This document shows positions 55,128 through 64,000 of a stretch of DNA of 64,000 bases, one piece after another (position 1 is the first letter of the stretch; each line of letters begins with the position of its first letter). The notes beneath the pieces are model-generated. The model searched no databases and was not told the DNA's origin. It worked only from the letters and a program-made list of their open reading frames with translations. The stretch is from Thuidium tamariscinum (taxonomy: Eukaryota > Streptophyta > Bryopsida > Hypnales > Thuidiaceae): positions 25,231,369-25,295,368 of the forward strand of contig OX344754.2 of the NCBI GenBank assembly GCA_947034885.2, in the 5' to 3' direction. Both the position numbers and the translations under genes were made by a program.

Positions 55128-55560
55128 GTTCTATGACATTCCAACCTCTCCATATTTTTTTTGGCCCCTTTTCACGTGAAATTTGAAATGAATAGGCCAT
55201 TTACAAAGTAGACCCAGAAATGGCTACGTGGCGTATTTTTTTAAATAAAATCAAAACTAGAGAATTTCAAATGTGGAATGGAAATTAGTCATAGAACACA
55301 AATGTTCTATGACATTCCAACCTCTCCATATTTTTTTTGGCCCCTTTTCACGTGAAATTTGAAATGAATAGGGCACTCAGCAAAAAACTCCAAATATTGC
55401 AATGTATCCTATTTTTTGGAATCTCACAAAAAATAGGCAATTTCAATTTCCAAATGGAAATTTGTCAAAGAACAGAAATGTTCTAAGAAATTTCAACCTC
55501 TCCATATTTTTTTGGCCCCTCTTCACGTGAAATTTCAAATGAAGGCCTTCTACAAAGTAG
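55128..55560. repeat. About 175-bp tandem repeat, three copies
   Basis: Units start near 55128, 55305 and 55479 with TTCTATGACATTCCAACC, then CTCCATATTTTTTTTGGCCCC and TTCACGTGAAATTTGAAATG. The third copy breaks off at ACAAAGTAGACC (55560), where a GC-rich array starts. Confidence 0.8.
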
Positions 55561-55770
55561 ACCGTTGGATTAGGCGGACGGCACCCGCCCGATCATGGTC
55601 GTCCGTCGGATTGATCGGACGGCGGACTTCCCGTCCGCCCGATCGGACGGGCGGACGGACTGATGCCGTCCGACGAGGCGGACGCATATCTGTCCGCCCG
55701 TCCGCGGCCGCCCGATCGCGCGGACAGCGCCTCGTCGGGTCGTCCGCACAGGTGAGGGCGTTCGCCAGGG
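55561..55770. repeat. GC-rich GGACGG/GTCCG array upstream of kinase-like gene V
   Basis: Dense GCGGACGG, CGTCCGCCCG and GATCGGACGG words. It begins abruptly inside the third 175-bp repeat, which looks like an insertion edge, but no CAGGG end is visible there. Confidence 0.8.
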
Positions 55771-55778
55771 TATAAGAG
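55771..55778 (+). promoter_or_regulatory. TATA box of kinase-like gene V
   Basis: TATAAGAG at the downstream edge of the GC-rich array, about 190 bp before the ATG. Confidence 0.5.
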
Positions 55779-55959
55779 GGGCGGTCGGGGCCGTTCGCCC
55801 TCACTCTTGTTTTCTCTCTTGCATTTTGCAAGCGTGGAGTGGAAAGCTTGGTGGCTTAAGTTCTTAAGTCTCCATTGGTTCCCCTCCTAGGGAAAGCAAG
55901 GGTGACATTATTGGGGACCCCTTGTTGCTTTTTTTCGAAGTTTTGACGTGATTTTTATC

Positions 55960-57462
55960 ATGATGGGACGAACAAAGAAGGCAGGTAAAAGGAAACTGGA
56001 GGAGGTGGCAGGTCCATCTAAAGAGGAGGTAAAAGCAAACAAGCCCTCTGAAGCATTGAATAATATGCTGATTAAAGTGATCGTGGACTTCTACAAATCG
56101 GAGAGCACGATGTCCTTGCAAATGAAGTATGTTTGCTACAATGAGGACTGTCCTAAAAAATTCAAGGACGACATGTGGTGACGGCTTATGGATGCGGTTT
56201 CTGTTCCACAATGGCACAGTGAGATGGATAAGACTGGCTTTGAGCCGTTTTTGAAAAATAAGGTGCATGACGCGTTGTGGAATGCGAAGGACATCTTAAC
56301 GAAGTATGGGAAGCATCACCGTGAACATGATGCTGCATTTCAGCAAGTCATTCTAAGGGCTGAATTGTTTGTCGACCGATGTGCTCCATTTGCGTCTGCC
56401 AGGAACAGACGAGGATCTATGGGTTGGTGGAAAACCAATGATGGAATGGTTGAATTGACGGAAGGCAGGAAGCATCTAATAGCACTTCCAGACACGGCGA
56501 CCGTGATTAATTGTGATGATGTCGTGACCAAAGGCGGGTACGCAACAATTCGGAGGGTGCAAATTCGGGGATGCCGTGAAATACCTGAGTATTGGGAGTT
56601 TGCAGCAAAGCTATCTAATGTACAGCAGACGCTACCTCATCTTGCGAAGGCGGAACACCAAAACGAGTCCATGGCAGTGCGGATTGGCCATCCCGGAGTG
56701 ATACGGTTTCATGCAATTCATGCAAGGAGGAATGAAGGATATGCATATTGGTGGAATGGCGGGACCTTGCGGAAGATGATGCATTTGGATAGAACTTATC
56801 CAGACAACATACGTATGCACTTGCAATATAGCTCGCCAACGGATGCGGATGTCATTGCCGCAGATCATCTTGCACGATTTCGGAAGAAACGTACGGAACT
56901 AGCATGGGCGTTGTTGCATATCATGCATGCGGTGCACGATGTAGGATATTTGCACAATGATATCTCACTGGACAACATTATGTTGCACTTCCCCGCGGAC
57001 GAGTCGCGCGTGTACATTGGAGTGTGCGATTGGGGCATGACTTCGTACGTTACAGAACCACCGAAGTCATTGTACGTGTTCACATCCAAAGAAGAGATGG
57101 ATGCTACTTTGCAAAACCGTTGGTGGGTGACCCCGAAGATTGCATATTTGCACGAAAAAGACAAAAATGTGCAAGTAATTCCAAGTTTATCCATTGCAAC
57201 GGAGGAGTATGCAGTGTGCAAAATAGCCATGGCAATTAACAGGGATTGCATGTTTGAGGAGTACCACAAGTTGAACATGGAAACGCCAAGCATGAGCAAA
57301 TTTGATCACCAAGCCTTGGCAATTTCATTTCGTGCGTACTTGGAGCGCCCTTGCAAAGACGGCCCGGAGAATGCAGGCGGTTTGGCACGCATCATCAATC
57401 GTTGGACCAGTACTTTCAACTGGCCTATTCCCAATGAACACTTTCGGCGTTCGTATGAATAG
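55960..57462 (+). pseudogene. Protein-kinase-like cargo gene V, one TGA
   Basis: A frame of 500 codons from ATG 55960 with one TGA (56179-56181, after KDDMW). It is a paralogue of the gene at 24439-26100. The basic N-terminus (GRTKKAGKRK) and the helical region are shared. In the kinase part are GGYATIRRV, a candidate Lys in WEFAAKL, Glu in ESMAVRI before GHPGVIRF, YLHNDISLDNIML (HND loop; Asp and Asn kept) and CDWG. The APE position reads TPK, unlike APE in gene I. It sits behind the same type of GC-rich array plus TATA. The nonsense codon could be read as damage of CGA or TGG. Confidence 0.75.
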
Positions 57463-57959
57463 ATCGGCATAGTATAGTAGCATACGTAAGTATAGAATGA
57501 TATGTAGTCTATGTTATAGAGAGAATGTACACGTGCGGCATATATAATACGTAGTATATATACGGAGCACCAATGTATGGCAACCCAAATGAAATCTATT
57601 ATATTTTTTGAATTACTGAAAGCATTTGAAAATTCCAGCTATTAATGTTTATGATCTTTGATACTTGATAGGCAAACGTATTCATGGGGGGGGAATGAGA
57701 TCAATAGTATTTATTTTTGGTAGATGTTGTTGTGCACATAGATACTTGATAAGGTTGTGTAACAATTTGCATGATGTATAAGGTCTAAGTAGTAAGTAAG
57801 GTAGAAGTACCTATTAGCGTCCTCACTTGCAATCTGAGTATGTTAGGGTGAACTTCAAGAGAGTTTTATATTTTTCAGAGGTGTACAAACGTTTCACAAA
57901 TGAAATTCAAATGACAAAATTCTTTTTGCGGAGCTCTGAGAAATTTATGGCAATTTTAA
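57463..57959. other. 3' flank of kinase-like gene V
   Basis: AT-rich, no gene seen. Confidence 0.45.
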
Positions 57960-58883
57960 CCCCTAAGTTCCCAAGGCATTTTCTGGCTTTGAAACCACTG
58001 AAAACTGCCATTTCTGCTGCAATCACTCAAGAAACCTAAAAGAACTTTTTCCTTACAATCTAACCGTAGGATCTTGTAATTCACTTGTCTCAAATCATGT
58101 GGTAAAAATTTCATGAAGTTTGACCGTACGGATTGGAAGATATTAGCATTTGAAGTTGAAAAAGAAAGTTTTTTTCAACTGCGGCCTGCAATTTCAGGTG
58201 ACTTTGATGGCCATTTGTGGATTTTCTTTGCACTACACACCATAAGGTTAAAATTTTTTATCTTGAACATTTGAGTTGAGAGTTGTAGAAAAAAATTTCA
58301 GAATGTCAAAACTTCATTTGCACATATAAAAAAATTGTTAAGTAGAAGTAGGTCCAAAGTTGAACAAAATACTAAATTGTTAATAGCCTTTAGATGGAAT
58401 AAAAAAAATCATAATCCCAATGGTGGGATTTTTCTTGAAAACAAATTTAACCTTTTCAAAAAAAAAAATTGAAAAAAATTGAAAATTGCATTCAAAAATG
58501 AATTCTATAAGTTGTTTTTTGAAGAAGATGCTTAAATTGCCCGAAAAACAAGATTGTCCATCACTTTTTCATTATTAGTCCAAATAGGATGAATCAAAGC
58601 TTCAAATGTAGACAAAAACATAATCTTTCAGAAAAAAAAATTGAAAAAAAAAAAAATTCATTTTTTTGTGTTTTTTTTTTCTGCCCGCCGAACTACTTTT
58701 TTGACTTAAGATGGCAAAACTTCTGCTCCCGAGCACCGACTGAAAAAAAAATTATATTTTTAGAAAGCTGATGTGATTTTCTATCTTCAAAAAAAGTTTC
58801 AAAAAATTATGTCAAAATTTCAGGTCACACGAGCCTGCCCGAAATCCCAAGTGTCCCCCGAGGGGACTTTGGGCATTTAGGGG
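57960..58883. mobile_element. piggyBac-like MITE copy D (924 bp, TTAA-flanked)
   Basis: Begins CCCCTAAGTTCCCAAGG and ends GGGCATTTAGGGG, flanked by TTAA (57956-57959 and 58884-58887). The interior matches copy A in opposite orientation. A further start of the same kind (TTAACCCCAAAAGGAC, 58936) suggests an adjoining, decayed fifth copy. Confidence 0.75.
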
Positions 58884-60089
58884 TTAAATAAAATCATGAC
58901 ATGGACAGATCATGATTCAAAATTCGAAAATGCCATTAACCCCAAAAGGACTGGTGCCCGAAATGCACTTCAAAATACTAAAAACTTGTCCCAAAAGGAA
59001 TGTCAAAAATCAAAATCTTCATGATTAAATTTTTTTTAAGAAAACCAACTTGTTGATCTTTTTGTTAACTTGTTCAAGTAATAGGGTACATTGTTCCAAA
59101 ATTTTATTGTGAATTTCCCCACCAATTAATATTTGCAACTAAAAAGATGACTAAAATTTCGCTCAAAATCATTTGAATTTCCTCATAGTGATATAAAATT
59201 CATAGTTTCAAGTAATAAAAATATAAGATTGATGTTTGAACAAAATAAGATATGCTTATTTTAGCTTAAGGATGATATTTGACCAAATGGAATAGAAACT
59301 ATGAATTTTATCGATATAAAATTTATATTTTGGTTTCAATTGATTTTGTGCCGATTTTTAATTGAAACAAAAATAACCAAATCAATTGAAACAAAAATTT
59401 GATTGAAACAATAGTTGATTATCAATTGAACCAAAAATGGAAGCAATTGATTTTGAGAAAAATTCTAATCGTTATCATTTTTTTACAAAATTAAAAATAA
59501 ATATAGGAAAACTAGCAGAAAAAATCCGAAATACTTTCAATTTCTTCCAAAGGTACAAGTATAAATGGAGATCACTATATATAATTCTCAATTTGCCTTT
59601 AAAAAATTTTGAACCAAAAACTACAATAACAAAGACCTCAAAGTCAAATTTGGCTATTAAAGAAAATTAAATTTTTGATTTTATACATTATCAAGAAAAA
59701 TTCTATTGTAAAATTCTACTTTCTACATATTCTATTTTTCTACAAATTGCTTGATGAAAACTACATATTATTGTAATAATTTTAAAGTAAAAAGTTAAGA
59801 AAATTATATCAATTATACTATATATTGGAATAGTTTGAAATTTTGAATGTTAAATGGAAAACTGAATATTGCAATTGAAATTAAGGATTGATCTTAAAAC
59901 GAATAAATATGAATGAAAAAGACAATGTATTGTGTTTGACGGATTTCAACACATAGAACTTGCAATTGCAATAAATTTTTCAATTCTTGGAATTTTTCAA
60001 AATTTTAAGTTCAAATAAAAAGAAAAGTTTTCAAGCTTCATTTTCTTATTTTAAGTTAAATACCAAAATGGCTATATTGAAAGTTAGAA
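58884..60089. other. Very AT-rich spacer with a 15-bp inverted repeat
   Basis: No gene. AAAATTCATAGTTTC (59195-59209) is complemented by GAAACTATGAATTTT (59295-59309), a possible small MITE of about 115 bp. AATTGAAACAAAAAT-like words repeat near 59330-59440. A decayed piggyBac-like MITE may begin at 58940. Confidence 0.45.
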
Positions 60090-60377
60090 TCACGGACGCG
60101 TGGCAGACGCGGTCGGTCGGAGCGGACGGGATTGCTTTCGTAGCGAACGCCGGCGGTCGGGGCGGACGGGCGGTCGGACGGGACCTCCAACGCCGCGGTC
60201 GGGGCGGACGGGAGGTCGGACGGGACCTCCGACGCCGGTTGCCGGGGCGGCCGTCCGCCTCTATATTTTATCGGGCGCACTAAATTCGGAAATTCAAATG
60301 TCACAGGACGTCCGCGGGGTGCCGGATGCTGGATGTCCGGACGCAGACGCCGACGCCCGGACGTCCACACAGCCCTG
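60090..60377. mobile_element. hAT terminus (inverted CAGCCCTG) with GC-rich array
   Basis: GGTCGGGGCGGACGGG and GGTCGGACGGGACCTCC repeats lead to ACGTCCACACAGCCCTG at 60377. The next base starts a sequence (CTCTGGACTTGGGCTGG...) that matches 62811 onward, where no insertion is present. So the element end is fixed by comparison with an unoccupied copy of the target. Likely 8-bp target: CTCTGGAC. Confidence 0.75.
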
Positions 60378-60600
60378 CTCTGGACTTGGGCTGGACCCTG
60401 GTTTTTGACTCCTCATACAATGCTAATTGGTTGAGTGGGCACTAATTGCTCCTAGTTTAGGTGAGGACTTACTTACTAAGTTGTTGGAAGCTAAACGTTG
60501 GGTTAATTTCCAAAGTGTTGGAAACTAAACGTTGTTGCTATTGTGAAGGGACTTGCATTTGACACCTCGTTAAGACTTAAGGGGTCCAAAGCTTCGCCGT
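60378..60600. repeat. Direct repeat partner of 62811-63045
   Basis: The sequence from CTCTGGACTTGGGCTGG to AAAGCTTCGCCGT is shared with 62811-63045, with small indels. It ends at the same word (CGCCGT) as the edge of the inverted-repeat arm. Confidence 0.8.
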
Positions 60601-60666
60601 GAGGATGTATTTTTGACACTTGACTAAGACTTTTAATGGCCTAGAGACTTGAGAGGGCCATAGCTT

Positions 60667-60925
60667 CGCCGTCCCTATGGGACCTAATTAAATACCGTGA
60701 CTAAGAGAAGAGGGAGAAGAGAGTGTCTAATTGCTTTGACCCTTAGGGGGTTCAAAGCTTCGCCATCCCTATGGGACCTAATTAAATACCGTGACTAAGA
60801 GAAGAGGGAGAAGAGAGTGTCTAATTGCTTTGACCCTTAGGGGGTTCAAAGCTTCGCCGTCCCTATGGGACCTAATTAAATACCGTGACTAAGGGAAGAG
60901 GGAGAAGAGAGTGTCTTCCTATGTA
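60667..60925. repeat. 94-bp tandem repeat, about 2.7 copies
   Basis: Units start at 60671, 60765 and 60859 (TCCCTATGGGACCTAATT ... AGAGAAGAGGGAGAAGAG ... GGGGGTTCAAAGCTTCGCC). The copies differ at only a few bases. Confidence 0.9.
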
Positions 60926-61787
60926 CCAAGGCTAAGTATTTAGAGGAGGGTCAACGCTCCGTCGTCCCTCATGGGACTAGCTTAGCTTTACACACAAGAA
61001 GAAGGGGGGAGGAGGTAGGCACAAATTACAAGCATACTCTCTAAGTCACCTCCCAAGTCAACCCTCGGTTCCTCACTAGTCTCTCCCACAACACCTTTCA
61101 ATAGTAACACAACACAATGAGTAAACCAAGTGTAGATTGCAATAAATTTCAACAACTTGGAGGGGTCTCAAGTCCCCAAGTGCACACAATACTTACCAAA
61201 GGTGTAAAAACCCAAAAAGACCATCAAAGGCTCCCTTGGCATCAAAAGCTAAAGGAAATCTCGCATAACCCGGGCCCAATAGTCCTCCTCCCTTAAATGG
61301 GTAGGAGTTGAGAGAGAGAGAATGAGAGGAGAATGCCACCCCTTTTATATCCAAAAGGGAGCAACACCCCCCCTTAATCTACTAAGAATAACTAGATGAG
61401 GGAAATTAGGAGGTCCGTACATGTTTACCCTTCCCAAATCTAATTATCCACCTAAAATCTACACAATTTGAATTAAGAAATTCAAATCTTACCTAACCTC
61501 ACAAGAACTTGCAAAACCGTCAAATTTACCTTCCCCAAAATCTACAAGTTCTCACATGGGAGAAGTTCCCATGTGTTCCCACCTACTTAATTTGAAATTA
61601 CTTACACCAAAGCACATGAGCCACCTCCACTAACTTTTTGAGGTGGTACTTGCTCCCACATGTGCCCGAAGTTCCCCACACGTTCCCTACGCGTTCCCCA
61701 CGGCTACTGGGGCCCAAACTCCCCAAAAATGCATTGGGGGGCCTAAAACCCCCATTTCTTCTCCATGTGCTGTCCCCAAAAGGCTAA
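60926..61787. other. Non-coding repeat-family DNA
   Basis: No gene seen. It carries further TTCGCCGTCC/GGGACTAGC-like words related to the tandem repeat, then AT-rich sequence with AAGTTCCCACATGT-type words. It is probably part of the same unclassified element as the inverted-repeat arms. Confidence 0.4.
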
Positions 61788-62744
61788 CTTTTGGAGTTTA
61801 GCTCCAAATGGCAAACGGATTGCGCCATTGGCTCCGGAAGGCCATAATTAGTCTAAGAGGAATCCCTTATCCCTCAATCTATGTCCAAATTCTCGAGGAA
61901 TCTTAGCGTAAGCTGGGATCCAAGTTGGGGTAAATTCCCAACTTTTGGAGTTTAGCAATTTTGGACCCCAAACCTTTTCCAATCTTCCAAGTAGGTGCAA
62001 GGGGGTAGGAATAGATCCAAAATAGGCTCCGTTCCGATGTCGTATGGCCCCCGTACGCCGGTCAACCGCCGCCTTCGTCATTTAATTTGTCAGTTGGGGA
62101 GGAATGTCGCCGATTCGGGATCTTCTGACTATCGTTTCGTCTTGAATCTTGGGGAAGCGCTCCGTTGGTGTGAGACCGCCTTGCCGGATTTTTAGTGGGA
62201 TTTTACCGCACTTTGGGATATTCTTTCGAATTCCCACCCAAAGTCCACCGCGGTTGACCGTCTGGGAAAATATCCAACCAATGTCGGAAAATTTCCAAAC
62301 TTTAGAGGGGACCACCCATGGGATCCCCCCCCCTCAGATGCAAATCTGCATCCCCACTACGTGCTCCTAGAATTAGGAAATTGCCGGTACCTGCATTTCA
62401 AGGTTAGTATTTTATCCGTATTCTCTTCGATGCTATGGGGAGTGGGGGATTCCTCCTAGATCCCCCCATGAGGACTTCCTAGCCTAGACAGGGCCTTTTT
62501 AGGCTTCTTACCCTAATTCTGCACATCTCCATCAATTTGGCGTCTATTTAGCTAAGACCGGGCCCGTTTTGGATGTAAACTATCCTAAATCCCACCTAAT
62601 GACCAAATGCCACATTGGTATGTGTAATGCCAATACTGGTTTAATGCCCTTTTGTGGGTGTTATGAGCCTAAATACGCCTTAGTTTATGTATAAATTCGA
62701 AAAAAGAACCCGTGAGTCCCTAGTGACGAATCGGGGACTCACAC
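61788..62744 (+). repeat. Left arm of large inverted repeat
   Basis: Positions p and 125788-p are complementary over at least 957 bp, with only scattered differences (for example TCCCTAGTGACG against TCTTTGGTGACG). The arms have ORFs that mirror each other but no recognisable protein. Confidence 0.9.
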
Positions 62745-63043
62745 TCTGGTCTAGGGCTGGCTCCGAAATGGGGCTGGCTCTGGACTGGGCTGGCTCTGGA
62801 CTTGGGCTGGCTCTGGACTTGGGCTGGACCCTGGCTTTTGACACCTAATGTAATGCTAAAGTGTATTCTAAGTGGTTGGGTGGGCACTAGTTGCTCTTAA
62901 ACTATGTGAGGACTTGCTTACTAAGTTGTTGGAAGCTAAATGTTGGGTTAATTTCCAAGGTGTTGGAAACATAACGTTGTTGCTATTGTGAAGGGACTTG
63001 CATTTGATACCCCGCTAAGACTTAGGGGGTTCAAAGCTTCGCC
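62745..63043. repeat. Spacer of the inverted repeat with a 17-bp tandem
   Basis: The spacer opens with about four units of GGCTGGCTCTGGACTTG (62756-62828) and continues as the direct-repeat partner of 60378-60600. Confidence 0.8.
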
Positions 63044-64000
63044 GTGTGAGTCCCCGATTCGTCACCAAAGACTCACGGGTTCTTTTTTCGAATTTATACG
63101 TAAACTAAGGCATATTTAGGCTCATAACACCCACAAAAGGGCATTAAACCGGTATTGGCATTACACATATCAATGTGCCATTTGGTCATTAGGTGGGATT
63201 TAGGATAGTTTACATCCAAAACGGGCCCGGTCTTAGCTAAATAGACGCCAAATTGATGGAGATGTGCAGAATTAGGGTAAGAAGCCTAAAAAGGCCCTGT
63301 CTAGGCTAGGAAGTCCTCATGGGGGGATCTAGGAGGAATCCCCCACTCCCCATAGCATCGAAGAGAATACGGATAAAATACTAACCTTGAAATGCAGGTA
63401 CCGGCAATTTCCTAATTCTAGGAGCACGTAGTGGGGATGCAGATTTGCATCTGAGGGGGGGGGATCCCATGGGTGGTCCCCTCTAAAGTTTGGAAATTTT
63501 CCGACATTGGTTGGATATTTTCCCAGACGGTCAACCGCGGTGGACTTTGGGTGGGAATTCGAAAGAATATCCCAAAGTGCGGTAAAATCCCACTAAAAAT
63601 CCGGCAAGGCGGTCTCACACCAACGGAGCGCTTCCCCAAGATTCAAGACGAAACGATAGTCAGAAGATCCCGAATCGGCGACATTCCTCCCCAACTGACA
63701 AATTAAATGACGAAGGCGGCGGTTGACCGGCGTACGGGGGCCATACGACATCGGAACGGAGCCTATTTTGGATCTATTCCTACCCCCTTGCACCTACTTG
63801 GAAGATTGGAAAAGGTTTGGGGTCCAAAATTGCTAAACTCCAAAAGTTGGGAATTTACCCCAACTTGGATCCCAGCTTACGCTAAGATTCCTCGAGAATT
63901 TGGACATAGATTGAGGGATAAGGGATTCCTCTTAGACTAATTATGGCCTTCCGGAGCCAATGGCGCAATCCGTTTGCCATTTGGAGCTAAACTCCAAAAG
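63044..64000 (-). repeat. Right arm of large inverted repeat, open at window edge
   Basis: Reverse complement of 61788-62744. The pairing holds to the last base of the window, so the true arm is longer than what is seen here. Confidence 0.9.

Noticed and set aside
60671-60925. CRISPR-like array (94-bp repeats)
   Set aside because: Units are contiguous with no spacers, and the genome is eukaryotic.
61848-63940. Mirrored 66-77 codon ORFs in the inverted-repeat arms
   Set aside because: Present on both strands of both arms, no family resemblance, no start context; products of the repeat.

Overview
The window looks like nuclear DNA of a land plant or a charophyte alga, built almost entirely of nested transposable elements. 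The evidence is plant-type telomere heptads (TTTAGGG, near 27085), spliced genes with GT..AG introns, a plant CACTA (En/Spm) TNP2 transposase with DUF4218 and DUF4216 regions, a DUF659/BED hAT transposase, and LTR-like insertions with TG..CA ends and 5-bp target duplications. A charophyte such as Chara is my guess and is not proven by the sequence. No tRNA, rRNA, CRISPR array or ordinary housekeeping gene was recognised.

Region 1-19020 is CACTA-like. A minus-strand multi-exon gene (9049 to beyond 1) combines a Transposase_24/TnpA-like exon, an FCP1/HAD-phosphatase-like exon and a DUF8039-like exon. A plus-strand TNP2 gene (about 15100-19020) carries four in-frame TAG codons. Introns and spacers here are sprinkled with a degenerate TGACT-rich motif. 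Two related LTR-like elements (1531-5522 and 12309-14463) have landed in coding exons.

At 19021 a hAT element (end CAGGGTTG) cuts off the TNP2 gene. From here to 60377 the window alternates AT-rich DNA with GC-rich arrays of GACGG/GTCCG words. The arrays occur at three recognisable hAT ends (19021, 39673, 60377) and immediately upstream of cargo-type genes: the hAT transposase (19784-22918), two protein-kinase-like genes (24439-26100 and 55960-57462), two RING-H2 coiled-coil genes (31422-37413, split; 45531-48671) and a Gly/Tyr-rich gene (53336-54412). The last three share a new-looking N-terminal module. The working idea is a hAT-type transposon family carrying kinase and RING cargo behind a common GC-rich promoter array.

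Inserted among these are two more LTR-like elements (31831-35453 and 40772-44396), a family of TTAA-flanked piggyBac-like MITEs of about 0.92 kb, two small hAT MITEs, several tandem repeats, and AT-rich minisatellite-like arrays in opposite orientations. The right end (61788-64000) is a large, nearly perfect inverted repeat with a 299-bp spacer, still open at the window edge. Most coding regions carry one or a few TAG/TGA codons but otherwise keep their frame, so they are young pseudogenes or damaged copies of active elements.
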